Source of the DNA: Salinibacterium xinjiangense
GTDB taxonomy: Bacteria; Actinomycetota; Actinomycetes; Actinomycetales; Microbacteriaceae
Assembly (NCBI RefSeq): GCF_014645015.1
Contig: NZ_BMLC01000002.1
Coordinates: 248,001-312,000 of the forward strand
Direction of reading: 5' to 3'
Length of the DNA stretch: 64,000 nucleotides
Positions 26,264 to 35,336 of the stretch are shown piece by piece (within the stretch, counting starts at the first letter, position 1; the number at the start of each line of letters is the position of its first letter). Under the pieces are notes generated by a model. It was not told where the DNA came from. It searched no databases and saw only the letters and a list, made by a program, of their open reading frames with translations. The position numbers and the translations under genes were made by a program.

Positions 26264-29200
26264 TCGGCGAAGAGTTCCGCGAGCAGCGCTGGCGGTATCT
26301 CTGAGAACCGCACCTGCTCGCCTTGGCCCTTGCGGATCCGGCGAACGGAAAAGGCACCCAGCTCGATGGGGATGTTGGTCTCCGGCAGTGCACTGCCGGA
26401 AAACCCGACCACACCTTCCAGGCCGGCTTGATCGAATCGCTTGATGTACTCGTCAAAACTGGCGCCATCGCCTGTCTCTCCGCGGTCCCATTCGCGTGCC
26501 CTCGCCCGCGACCTCAGGCGGAACGACTCACTCGGCGTTCCTTCGAAGTCGAAACGGTGTGACTCGGTTCCATCGACGTCGACGGCGGATGCGCCGAACT
26601 GGTCGAAGCCGAGCGCTACCAGTGTGTGGGTCTCGCGCCAAGCGGCGACCGCTGCGGCCGAAAGGGTGGTCGAATGTGCGACGCTGATCCGTGCATCCTG
26701 AGCGATGTCGAGAGCCTGTCCTGCGATTGTGCGCACGACACCCGAGAGGTCGGGTCGCCCGGCGATCCCGTCGATGTGCCAGACGAGACCAGTCGTAAGA
26801 ACCCCCACGATGGGATGCCCGAGCAGCAGTTCGCACCACTGCGCGCCGTTCCATTCCCGCCGAAAGCACATCGCGTCGTATAGTCGTCGGCGCTGGGCGG
26901 CTACCACGGAGGTGAGTTCCTTCCTGCTGGCAGCTAACTGCACTTTGGCGGCAGGTGCACCCTCGTCATCCTGTCGAGGGGATGGAAGCGTGCGGAGGAG
27001 TTTGCCGTCGACGGTCTCGAGGCTCAGCTTCAGATTGGTTCCGAGTCGCGCGACAAACGTGCGTGGGCCGTAGTCGAGCTCCACTGTGCGAGAACCGTCG
27101 ATGCCTGCGGTGGGAATCATGCGGTCAGCGAGTTCATCCGGGGTCCAACCGCGACGGGCGGCGACGACATCGACGAGCATTCGGGCGGCATTCTGGAGGA
27201 AGGCCGTGCGGTATCGGCGACCTGTCGCGACGAGCAATTGCACAGGCGCCGGCTCATCAGAGAGTGACAGCACGATAAGGAGCGCCTCTATCTGGGCGCG
27301 CTTCAGATGCTGCCGTCGCATGAACTCCCGGGCGATCGTGGCGAGCTCCTCTCCCGGCACGAGGCAGGCGAGCGCGAGAATGCCCTTGTCCGAGATCGCA
27401 CTCGGGGTCGACTCAGACAATCGCTCGCGGTTCTCCTCGAACAGATCAAAGAGACCCTCGGCATGCTTGCCCGCCTCAGCGTGACCCCTCCCCGACATCG
27501 ACAGCGCGTGTGCCAGGCGGGTCATGGCCGAAAGCGCGCGATTCATCAGTGTCTCGTCGTCGTGGGTCGCATCGCGGGCGAGCCAGGTTGCCAGCACGAA
27601 CCTTCCGAGTGACACGGCGCTCGCAGTATCGAGCGCGCGCACGTAAAGGGGAAGTAATCCGGCTCCCGCCGGATCCTTGAGAGTGAACCCCAGAATGACC
27701 CACCAGCGGAGCAATGATGCAGGCACCGGTGCACCGTCGAGGTATCGAGCGCTCGGCAGCTCGTCGAAAGGGAACCACATGAGCCCCTTCGGCGTGGCCC
27801 TGGCAAGCCCGGCAATGGCTTCGGCTTCCAGTGTCGCCGGTTGCAGATACGCACCGATGTTCTGGCCCAGTCGCTCGAGCGCCCCCAGTAGCGTCGCGCT
27901 AACTGCGGGTGTGCGTTCCCTGTCGAACTGGCGAGACAACGCCTCGACCGCCCCGGCGCCCCCGAGCTGCTCCACCCACAGCGCAGCGGCGATTCGAGCG
28001 GCCGTGCTCGTCGCTCGCAGCGACTCCTCCGCTATCCGTTCGGCAAGGCCGTGCTTCTCGAGCACACGTTGTGCGCGAGCCCGGTGGGTTTTCTTGTGCC
28101 CGATCGCGAGCTCGGTGACAACCGGCAGGTATCGCGTCGCCAACACCGGCGATTCTTCGAGAATCGCGAGCACATCGTCTCGCAGATCGGCCCATGATAC
28201 CGGTCGCATGCCCAGCTTCAACCCGAGGATCACATCGAACACGTCGGGGTATTGGGCCATGTAGTCGACGAACTGAACCGGCGCGAGCGCTGGCGCACCC
28301 CAGCAATTGGTCAGCGCGAGTCGGACAATGACATCGTGGGCCTCCTCCTCAGTGTGGCCAGACCGCACAAGAGCGTCAGCGGCCGGGCGCACATCCGACG
28401 TTCCCCGTTCGACCCACGCCCCGTGCAAGACTGCGACTCGGTCGGGCCTTGCCGATATTCGCACGCGATTGATGGGCTGCAGTCCGATGATTCGCTCTCG
28501 CACGCCCTGGCGGCTGAGTGGCTCCAGAAGGTTGCTGCCCGGGTGGGGAGCTTTCCCCGAGAGGTAGTCCACAATCGTGGGCATGGCCGCAAGCGTGGCG
28601 TCGATATCCGTGATCCACCGTCCATGCACGTTGATCACACTGTTGGAGTACGAGCCTGGAAAGTGAGTGATCGATTCGTCCGTAGCGCTCTTCATGCTCG
28701 CGAGCACCCGCTCCTGCGTCTCCCGGAAGGAGACCAGGGCAACGCGCATCGAGTCGACGGATGCGGCGTCCAATGAATGTTCCTCCCAGGGCACCATCGT
28801 CGATGCAGTAGCGACCTCGGGGGTGCCAGACAGCTCATAGATCGCAAGTCGCTGGATGGCCCGGTCGATCGCAACTGACCCGAGGCCGCCACGCGAGAGC
28901 GCACGCTCGAGGATGCCGATCGCGGCTGCCCGGTCGGGGATCCTTTCGATGGCAGTGATGACCCTGCCGCGGTGGGGCTCCGTCGTCGCCGCAATCAAAG
29001 GTTCCAGCACCGCAACCTGGGTGTCGATCGGAAGCGAACCGACAACTGCCAGCGCAGCCCTTCCTAAAGGCGTGTCGAACCTAATGGCGCAATAGGCGAG
29101 CACGTCGGCTTGCGCTGCGGCAATCGATGGTTCGATGGACGCCAGCCTCGCGACCTCCAGGAGGGCATCCTCGTTGAATCTTTCGGCCTGTGACCTCAAG

Positions 29201-29745
29201 GCTTCCGGATGCGCGGCCACGAACTCGACGATTCCCGGTATCGTCTGCAGGCCCCTCACCTTATAATCGGCCGATCGTTGTGATGTGCCCACGAGCAGTT
29301 GCACCAGCAGGGCAGGGATTGCGTCCGGTAGCACCCCCTCGAGCGCGAGGAGTGCCGTGATCCTGTCGATAGTGATCGACGTGAAAGTGGGGCTGTCGTT
29401 CGCCGGGCCGAATGCGGAATCTTGTGCGTCATGGAGCACTGCCCAGATGGATGCGGGCACATGTTGAGGCCACGGGTACCACGACGGCTTAGTGGCGACC
29501 AGAAGTCGACCGAGCCGCACGATCACCTGGTCATCTGCGCGATCAATGGAATCGAGGTGCAGGTAGAACGAGGCGCGTGTCTGTGGCCTGATCGCAGCAA
29601 TGGCCAGCCTGTGCTTCTCGCGCAGCCGGGACGGGAATTTGACGTCGCGACCGACGAACACGTAGCTGAGCACGTCGCTGAGCACGCGGGAGTCGAGTTC
29701 GCTGAACGACTCGGCTAACAACGTGCGCGGGTCGACAGTGGTCAT
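26239..29745 (-). CDS. Large DUF4132-domain protein
   Basis: 1,168 residues from the ATG at 29745 (GAGG nine bases before). No signal peptide or clear membrane span. Long alpha-helical repeats resembling HEAT/ARM repeats fill residues ~100-850. The C-terminal part has the DUF4132 pattern (DAMCFRREWNGAQWCELLLG, then HPIVGVLTTGLVWHIDG), as in E. coli YehI/MolR-like proteins. Function unknown for the family. Monocistronic, ending against the dehydrogenase remnant. Confidence 0.8.
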   Translation of the reverse strand: MTTVDPRTLLAESFSELDSRVLSDVLSYVFVGRDVKFPSRLREKHRLAIAAIRPQTRASFYLHLDSIDRADDQVIVRLGRLLVATKPSWYPWPQHVPASIWAVLHDAQDSAFGPANDSPTFTSITIDRITALLALEGVLPDAIPALLVQLLVGTSQRSADYKVRGLQTIPGIVEFVAAHPEALRSQAERFNEDALLEVARLASIEPSIAAAQADVLAYCAIRFDTPLGRAALAVVGSLPIDTQVAVLEPLIAATTEPHRGRVITAIERIPDRAAAIGILERALSRGGLGSVAIDRAIQRLAIYELSGTPEVATASTMVPWEEHSLDAASVDSMRVALVSFRETQERVLASMKSATDESITHFPGSYSNSVINVHGRWITDIDATLAAMPTIVDYLSGKAPHPGSNLLEPLSRQGVRERIIGLQPINRVRISARPDRVAVLHGAWVERGTSDVRPAADALVRSGHTEEEAHDVIVRLALTNCWGAPALAPVQFVDYMAQYPDVFDVILGLKLGMRPVSWADLRDDVLAILEESPVLATRYLPVVTELAIGHKKTHRARAQRVLEKHGLAERIAEESLRATSTAARIAAALWVEQLGGAGAVEALSRQFDRERTPAVSATLLGALERLGQNIGAYLQPATLEAEAIAGLARATPKGLMWFPFDELPSARYLDGAPVPASLLRWWVILGFTLKDPAGAGLLPLYVRALDTASAVSLGRFVLATWLARDATHDDETLMNRALSAMTRLAHALSMSGRGHAEAGKHAEGLFDLFEENRERLSESTPSAISDKGILALACLVPGEELATIAREFMRRQHLKRAQIEALLIVLSLSDEPAPVQLLVATGRRYRTAFLQNAARMLVDVVAARRGWTPDELADRMIPTAGIDGSRTVELDYGPRTFVARLGTNLKLSLETVDGKLLRTLPSPRQDDEGAPAAKVQLAASRKELTSVVAAQRRRLYDAMCFRREWNGAQWCELLLGHPIVGVLTTGLVWHIDGIAGRPDLSGVVRTIAGQALDIAQDARISVAHSTTLSAAAVAAWRETHTLVALGFDQFGASAVDVDGTESHRFDFEGTPSESFRLRSRARAREWDRGETGDGASFDEYIKRFDQAGLEGVVGFSGSALPETNIPIELGAFSVRRIRKGQGEQVRFSEIPPALLAELFADYLAFGAD

Positions 29746-29880
29746 TGCAGCGCACCTCGTCGGTCTCGGAGTTCGCCTCAATATTTACAGGGTTTGGCCC
29801 GAAGGGCACCGCCCAGTAAGGGGGGCGTCGCAGATCGTGCTCGTTTGGCTTCACCTACGGCAACTGCCTCTTGCGAATAA

Positions 29881-29905
29881 TTAGTTCGTAAGGTTTACTA
29901 ACAAA
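29881..29905. promoter_or_regulatory. ROK-type operator at the repressor promoter
   Basis: TTAGTTCGTAAG (29881-29892) and TTTACTAACAAA (29894-29905) are inverted half-sites around one central base, 9 of 12 positions paired. The site ends one base before the ATG of the ROK regulator, so binding would block its own transcription or translation start. A related site lies at 37907. Confidence 0.7.
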
Positions 29906-29906
29906 C

Positions 29907-31040
29907 ATGACGACGAGGTTTGGCACCGGGCGAGCACTGCGACCCACCACAAAACTGCTTCCCGAGCACACTCGCGGGCACAACCGCTCTCTCGTGCTGC
30001 AGACCGTCTATCGCGTCGGCCAGCAGAGCCGGGCAGACATCGCCCGAGAGACCGGTCTGACCCGGGTGACGGTGTCAGACCTCGTCGCCGAACTCATAGC
30101 CGAGGGGCTCGTCATCGAGACCGGCCAGCGCGAGGATGCTCGACCAGGCAAGCCCGCAACACTTCTCGAGCTAGACCGCACAGCGTTCCAGATCATCGGT
30201 ATCGACCTCAGCGAATACGCGATCTTTCGCGGGGCCGTGCTCGACCTCGACGGCCACATCGTGCACCGCGCAGAAGTCCCCCTCGGTCGTGCCACCGGAG
30301 CGGATGCCACGGCCTTGGTGATTCGGCTGGCAGAGTCGCTCGTCGCGCAAGCCACCCTGCCGATCCTCGGGCTCGGCGTCGGATCCCCCGGTGTCGTCGA
30401 TCTTGCCGGAGTCGTGCTCTCCGCGCCCAATCTGGGCTGGCTGGGGGAAGATCTGCAGGGCATCCTGTCCACGCGGTTCGGGCTGCCGGTCGTGGTGGCG
30501 AACGACGCGAATGCCGCAGCGCTCGCCGAGCACAGTTTCGGCGATGCCGACAGCGACATGATGCTCGTCAAGGTCGGCCACGGTGTCGGAGCGGGTCTCC
30601 TCCTCGACGGAACCCCTCTTTTCGGCAGCCGGTTCGCCGCCGGGGAGATAGGCCACGTCGTCGTGGGGACGGATGGCGGCCTCGAGTGCGTGTGCGGCAA
30701 GCACGGCTGCCTCGAGACCTGGCTCGCCACCCCTCGACTGGAGAAGGCCATCGCGGCCACGCCGGAGTCGAGAACTGAGATTCTTACGGAGGCGGGGCAG
30801 CGCCTCGGCATCGCACTTGCCCCCGTCGTCGGAGCGCTCAACCTCGCCGAGGTCGTGTTGAGCGGTCCGACGGAACTGCTTGATGGTCCGCTTGCCCTGG
30901 CGACCATCGAGACCCTCCGCAGCAGAACGATGGCCGAATTCCACGGCGACCTGACGCTGCGGATGACAACGCTCGGAGAAGACATCGTCATGCGCGGCGC
31001 AGCCGTCATGGTCCTCTCCGCGCAGCTCGGGGTCTCCTGA
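29907..31040 (+). CDS. ROK-family transcriptional repressor (NagC-like)
   Basis: 377 residues. A winged helix occupies ~25-85 (QQSRADIARETGLTRVTVSDL), followed by a ROK sugar-binding domain with the zinc motif CVCGKHGCLE and NDANAAALAE. The kinase phosphate loop DxGxTK is replaced (GIDLSEYAIFR), so it should sense sugar without phosphorylating it. Context points to GlcNAc or a phosphorylated derivative as effector. No clear ribosome site lies between operator and ATG. It is 48 bases upstream of the transporter genes and probably in their operon. Confidence 0.9.
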   Translation: MTTRFGTGRALRPTTKLLPEHTRGHNRSLVLQTVYRVGQQSRADIARETGLTRVTVSDLVAELIAEGLVIETGQREDARPGKPATLLELDRTAFQIIGIDLSEYAIFRGAVLDLDGHIVHRAEVPLGRATGADATALVIRLAESLVAQATLPILGLGVGSPGVVDLAGVVLSAPNLGWLGEDLQGILSTRFGLPVVVANDANAAALAEHSFGDADSDMMLVKVGHGVGAGLLLDGTPLFGSRFAAGEIGHVVVGTDGGLECVCGKHGCLETWLATPRLEKAIAATPESRTEILTEAGQRLGIALAPVVGALNLAEVVLSGPTELLDGPLALATIETLRSRTMAEFHGDLTLRMTTLGEDIVMRGAAVMVLSAQLGVS

Positions 31041-31088
31041 CCCTTCGCACCACCGCCCGCACCACCCCATCCACAAAAGGAAGACACA

Positions 31089-32381
31089 ATGAAGCGAAAA
31101 ATCGGATTGCTCGCAGCAGCGACGGCCGCAGTCGTCGTTCTTGCCGGGTGCTCCACTCCGGCCCCCGCCGACGAATCGGCCGACGGCCAGAACATCACCC
31201 TCTGGCTCATGGGGGGTGACACCCCGGATACGCTGCGTGACTTCCTTAAGACAGAGTACGCAGACGCAACCGGGGGCACCCTCACTATTGAGCAACAGGA
31301 CTGGTCGGACGCCCTTTCGAAGCTGACGACAGCGCTGCCCGATACCGAGAATACGCCCGACGTGACGGAGATCGGCAACACTTGGTCGCCGACATTCACG
31401 ACGGTTGGCGCATTCAGCGACATCAGCGACATGTACGACGAGGTCGGCGGCGACAAACTGCTTCCCTCGTTCGTCGAGGTCGGTGCGGTCGACGGTGCGA
31501 ATTACGCCCTGCCCTACTACTTCGGTTCGCGCTATATCTTCATGCGCAAAGACGTCTGGGCCGCGGCTGGCCTCGAGGTTCCGACTACCCTCGCGCAGTT
31601 CAATGAGGGTGCCGCAAAGCTGAAGACCGATACGCAGTCAGGTTTCTACATCGGAGGAGAAGACTGGCGCAACGGCATCTCGTGGGTCTTCGCGAACGGC
31701 GGGGAGCTCGCGAAGAAAGACGGCGACACCTGGACCTCGACGCTGTCAGACCCCAGGACAGTCGAGGGCCTCACCCAGCTGCAGACGCTGTACACGGAGT
31801 CTTCACTCGCCCCGGTCACCGAAGCAGACAGCACCCCGTGGGTCAATTTGAACAATAATGCGGCGACCGGAGCGCCTGAGGCAGCGACCATCATTGCTCC
31901 AGGATGGGCGCATTGGTCGATCGGTGACCTCACCCCCGACCCGAAGGACGACACGAAGACTGTCGCGACGTGGAACGACGCGATCTTCGGCAACTTCGTG
32001 CTTCCGGGTGTGGACGGCGGCGCTGCCCCGGTGTTCGCTGGTGGCTCCAATATCGCGGTCTCGGCCGCCAGCAAGAACCAGGCGGGCTCCCGCGAGCTGA
32101 TGAAGATCATCTTCTCGGAGGAGTACCAGAACCTGCTGGGCGCCAACGGGCTCGGCCCGGCCAACCTGGACTACGTGTCATCGCTCGGTGACGACCAGTT
32201 CGCCACCGCCCTCTCGGAATCCGCGGCCAACTCGAAGCTCACCCCCGCCGCTCCTGGCTGGGCAGCGGTCGAGGGATCCGGCCTTCTCGAGGAGTTCTTC
32301 GGCAAGGTCAACGGCGGCGGCGACATCCCGGCGCTCGCCAAGGAGTACGACGCCAAGATCGACGAGCTGATCAACGGCTGA
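31089..32381 (+). CDS. Sugar ABC transporter substrate-binding lipoprotein
   Basis: 430 residues with a lipoprotein signal (MKRKIGLLAAATAAVVVLAG then Cys, lipobox LAGC). Family-1 extracellular solute-binding fold: ITLWLMGGDTPDTL, DVTEIGNTWSP, a YFGSRYIFMRKDVW segment and the C-terminal ELMKIIFSEEYQN. Context (two permeases, ROK kinase, nagA, hexosaminidase) makes GlcNAc and chitobiose likely ligands, as for Streptomyces NgcE; this is inferred. AAAAGGAAG precedes the ATG. A strong hairpin follows the stop. Confidence 0.9.
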   Translation: MKRKIGLLAAATAAVVVLAGCSTPAPADESADGQNITLWLMGGDTPDTLRDFLKTEYADATGGTLTIEQQDWSDALSKLTTALPDTENTPDVTEIGNTWSPTFTTVGAFSDISDMYDEVGGDKLLPSFVEVGAVDGANYALPYYFGSRYIFMRKDVWAAAGLEVPTTLAQFNEGAAKLKTDTQSGFYIGGEDWRNGISWVFANGGELAKKDGDTWTSTLSDPRTVEGLTQLQTLYTESSLAPVTEADSTPWVNLNNNAATGAPEAATIIAPGWAHWSIGDLTPDPKDDTKTVATWNDAIFGNFVLPGVDGGAAPVFAGGSNIAVSAASKNQAGSRELMKIIFSEEYQNLLGANGLGPANLDYVSSLGDDQFATALSESAANSKLTPAAPGWAAVEGSGLLEEFFGKVNGGGDIPALAKEYDAKIDELING

Positions 32382-32394
32382 CGATCCGCACTCC

Positions 32395-32424
32395 GGCTGG
32401 GCGACGTGCCAGCGTCGCCCAGCC
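32395..32424 (+). terminator. Intra-operon hairpin after the binding-protein gene
   Basis: GGCTGGGCGACG (32395-32406) pairs perfectly with CGTCGCCCAGCC (32413-32424) over a 6-base loop, 13 bases after the stop. No T-tract follows. Placed between binding protein and permeases, it probably stabilises or partly terminates the transcript so that more binding protein than permease is made. Confidence 0.7.
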
Positions 32425-32438
32425 TGCACCCTCGACTG

Positions 32439-32510
32439 CCCTGCTGAAAGCCCGAACGCCCTGCCCTGCCCTGCCGAAAGCCCGACTGCTTTACCCTGCC
32501 GAAAGGAGGA
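32439..32510 (+). repeat. Three spaced copies of CCCTGCyGAAAG before the permease gene
   Basis: Copies at 32439-32455, 32469-32485 and 32494-32510 read CCCTGCyGAAAGCCCGA, CCCTGCCGAAAGCCCGA and CCCTGCCGAAAGGAGGA. The last has become the Shine-Dalgarno of the permease. Probably a local duplication of the translation-initiation region; earlier copies lack GGAGG. Confidence 0.65.
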
Positions 32511-32516
32511 CCAGCC

Positions 32517-33437
32517 ATGTCTGCCGACACTCTCACGCGCTCGAACAACCGCCGCGGCATACGCGCACCGCTCCTGCTGCTCATCCCATCGATAGCGATC
32601 CTCGTGCTCGGCATGGGATACCCGGTTATCTGGCAGATCGTCACGTCGTTCCAGCAGTACGGCCTGAAGCAGCAGTTCGGCCAGGCAGCGCCCTTCGTCG
32701 GGCTCGACAACTACATCGCCCTCGCCACCGATCCGCAGTTGTGGGTCGTCGTGGGTAAATCCCTCGCCTTCTGCCTCATCACCGCCTTCGTCACGCTCGG
32801 CATCGGAACGCTGCTCGCCCTGCTCATGTCCACGGTGACGAAGACTGCGCGGCTCGTGCTGCAGGTCGCCCTCCTGCTCGCCTGGTCGATGCCCGTCGTC
32901 TCCGCCATGACCGTGTGGATCTGGCTTTTCGACCGCCGCAGGGGCGCCATCAACTATCTGCTCGACATGGTCCCCGGCATCGAGATGAACCGGTTCGATT
33001 GGCTGTCCACACCGTTGACTTTCCTGCTCGTCGCGTCGATCATCGTGGTCTGGATGAGCGTGCCCTTCGTCTCCTTCTCCGTCTACGCCGGTCTCACCCA
33101 GGTCTCGGACGAGATCCTGGAAGCGGCGCAGCTCGATGGCGCGACGGGCTCGCAGCGGTTCTGGGGGATCATCCTCCCGATGATCCGCCCGGTCATCTCG
33201 ATCGTGCTGCTGCTGCAACTCATCTGGGACCTGCGGGTGTTCACACAGATCAAGCTGCTGCAGGATGCCGGCTCCAAGTCGGGCGACTACGACCTGCTCG
33301 GCACCTATATCTACAAGCTCGGCACGAGCGCGCAGGACTTCGGGATGGCGTCGGCCGTATCGATTCTCGTGCTCGGGATCACGATCGCGATGAGCTGGTT
33401 CTACATCCGCAGCCTGCTGAAGGAGGACGCAGCGTGA
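32517..33437 (+). CDS. Sugar ABC transporter permease, MalF type
   Basis: 306 residues, six hydrophobic spans starting LLLLIPSIAILVLGMGYPV. The inner-membrane permease signature EAAQLDGATGSQRFWGIILP is near residue 203 and is the docking site for the ATPase. No ATP-binding subunit is encoded nearby; such transporters usually share an MsiK-type ATPase. GAAAGGAGGA precedes the ATG; the stop overlaps the next permease (GTGA). Confidence 0.93.
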   Translation: MSADTLTRSNNRRGIRAPLLLLIPSIAILVLGMGYPVIWQIVTSFQQYGLKQQFGQAAPFVGLDNYIALATDPQLWVVVGKSLAFCLITAFVTLGIGTLLALLMSTVTKTARLVLQVALLLAWSMPVVSAMTVWIWLFDRRRGAINYLLDMVPGIEMNRFDWLSTPLTFLLVASIIVVWMSVPFVSFSVYAGLTQVSDEILEAAQLDGATGSQRFWGIILPMIRPVISIVLLLQLIWDLRVFTQIKLLQDAGSKSGDYDLLGTYIYKLGTSAQDFGMASAVSILVLGITIAMSWFYIRSLLKEDAA

Positions 33438-34270
33438 ACCGCCGTCTTGCGAAGGGGCTCCTGAGCGCCCTCGCCATCGTCATCGCACTGTTCTGGGCGT
33501 TTCCGGTTTATTGGATGGTGAGCTCGTCGTTCATCCCCACCGCGATCCTGCAGTCGTTCATCCCGACCTTCTTCCCCGTCAACGGAACCGTGAGCAACTA
33601 CGCCGGGGCGATCGCCGACGGCTCGTTCTTCAGCGCCCTCGGTATGAGTGTTGCCATCACGCTCACGGTCGTGCTGTTCTGCATAATCTTCGCGTTCCTC
33701 GCCGCGGTGGCGATCAGCCGGTTCCGGTTCCGCGGTCGCCGCAGCTTCGTTATCGCCGTACTCATCGTGCAGATGCTTCCGGCGGAAGGGCTCTTCATCG
33801 CCCAGTACAAGATGGTCTCGAGTGTGCACCTGCTTGACAGTGTCATCGGCGTCAGCGTGATCTACATCGCTGCCGTCGTGCCCTTCACAATCTGGATGCT
33901 GCGAGGTTTCGTCGCGGGCGTCCCCGTCGATCTCGAGGAGGCTGCGATGGTCGACGGGCTCAGCCGGTTCGGAGCCTTCATGCGGATCACATTCCCGTTG
34001 CTCGCTCCCGGGCTCGTGGCATCAGGTGTCTATGCGTTCCTTCAGGCCTGGAATGAGTTCACCGTGGCCCTGGTGCTGCTTCCCTCTGAGGCTGCGCAGA
34101 CCCTGCCGCTCTGGCTGCGCGGTTTCGTGCAGGCCTCCGCGACCCGGGAGACCGACTGGGGCCAGGTCATGGCGGCGTCGACACTGGTTGCCGTGCCCGT
34201 CATCATCTTCTTCCTCATCGTGCAGGGTCGACTCACGTCGGGTCTCGTCAGTGGGGCGGTGAAGGGATGA
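33434..34270 (+). CDS. Sugar ABC transporter permease, MalG type
   Basis: 278 residues from the GTG overlapping the previous stop, with AAGGAGG before it. Six spans, YWMVSSSFIPT near the N-terminus and the docking motif EEAAMVDGLSRFGAFMRITF. Forms the heterodimeric channel with the preceding protein. Overlaps the ROK kinase by four bases. Confidence 0.93.
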   Translation: MNRRLAKGLLSALAIVIALFWAFPVYWMVSSSFIPTAILQSFIPTFFPVNGTVSNYAGAIADGSFFSALGMSVAITLTVVLFCIIFAFLAAVAISRFRFRGRRSFVIAVLIVQMLPAEGLFIAQYKMVSSVHLLDSVIGVSVIYIAAVVPFTIWMLRGFVAGVPVDLEEAAMVDGLSRFGAFMRITFPLLAPGLVASGVYAFLQAWNEFTVALVLLPSEAAQTLPLWLRGFVQASATRETDWGQVMAASTLVAVPVIIFFLIVQGRLTSGLVSGAVKG

Positions 34271-35220
34271 CCGACACCCGACTACACGCCGATCCGGCGC
34301 TCGCCGCCAGCAGCACGCTGCGCGTCGGAATCGACATCGGCGGCACCAAGACCGATGCTGTCGTCATCGACTCGACCGGGACGATCGTGCAGCGACTCAG
34401 GCTTGCCACCGGCTTCGGACCGGATGCCGTGCTCGAGACCGCGGTCGCTGCCGTCACCCAGCTCGCGGAACTCGCGCAGACCGGGATCACCAGCTTCGCC
34501 TCCATCGGTGTCGGGATCCCCGGCGCCGTCGACAATGGCACGGGCCGGGTTACCCATGCCGTCAACCTCGGCCTCGAGGGGCTCGAGTTCGGGGTGGAAC
34601 TCACCCGCAGGCTCGGTCGTCCCGTGCGCATCGACAACGACGTGAACGCCGCTGCGCTCGGCGCGTTCCACCTGCTCGAAAAGCACGAGAGCTTCTCGAT
34701 GGCATACCTCAACCTCGGCACGGGTCTCGCCGCCGGAATCGTCATCGATGGCCGGGTGTGGCGGGGTTCACGTGGCACCGCGGGGGAGATCGGTCACATC
34801 CCGGTCGACCCTCGGGGCCCGCAATGCCCGTGCGGCCAGCGCGGCTGCCTCGAGATGCTCGCGTCGGGGTCCGCTATCGCGAGGCAGTGGCCGACTGACG
34901 ATCCCAAGCCCGCGCGGGCCCTGTTCGCTGCCGCCGCCGAGGGCGACCCGCTGGCCATGGAGGTCAAGTCCCGATTCGTCGAGAACGTCGCGGCCGCGGT
35001 CCGCATCCTCGTGCTGACTGTCGACGTCGACAGCGTCGTGATCGGGGGCGGGCTGTCGTCGCTGGGGCCGATCCTCCTCGACGAGGTTCGAGCCGTGCTC
35101 GCCTCATGGGAGGCGGCGTCGGGCTTCCTCGCCTCCACCCGACTCAGCGACCGCATCGCGATCGTTCCCGTCGACTTCCCGGCGGCGGCCGTCGGTGCCG
35201 CGCTGGTGGGCGTGGCCTGA
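34267..35220 (+). CDS. ROK-family sugar kinase, probable N-acetylglucosamine kinase
   Basis: 317 residues. The phosphate loop is intact (VGIDIGGTKTDAVV), catalytic Asp in IDNDVNAAALGA, zinc motif CPCGQRGCLE and the sugar-contact EIGHIPVD. Unlike the ROK repressor upstream it should be catalytically active. With nagA and a hexosaminidase adjacent, the most likely reaction is GlcNAc to GlcNAc-6-phosphate. Glucose kinase activity cannot be excluded. Confidence 0.88.
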   Translation: MTDTRLHADPALAASSTLRVGIDIGGTKTDAVVIDSTGTIVQRLRLATGFGPDAVLETAVAAVTQLAELAQTGITSFASIGVGIPGAVDNGTGRVTHAVNLGLEGLEFGVELTRRLGRPVRIDNDVNAAALGAFHLLEKHESFSMAYLNLGTGLAAGIVIDGRVWRGSRGTAGEIGHIPVDPRGPQCPCGQRGCLEMLASGSAIARQWPTDDPKPARALFAAAAEGDPLAMEVKSRFVENVAAAVRILVLTVDVDSVVIGGGLSSLGPILLDEVRAVLASWEAASGFLASTRLSDRIAIVPVDFPAAAVGAALVGVA

Positions 35221-35336
35221 TGGCGGGGATGGGGTGACGGCAGAGACCGTCTAAGGGCGGAGATGGCCATCGTCGAGTCGATGCACTGCATCACGCAGTA
35301 GTCGGTACGCTGCTGCGGGGTCGATCATCGGCGTGA

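Noticed and set aside
29907-31040. ROK protein as a sugar kinase
   Set aside because: It has an N-terminal winged helix and the phosphate loop is replaced, so it is a repressor; the active kinase is at 34267.
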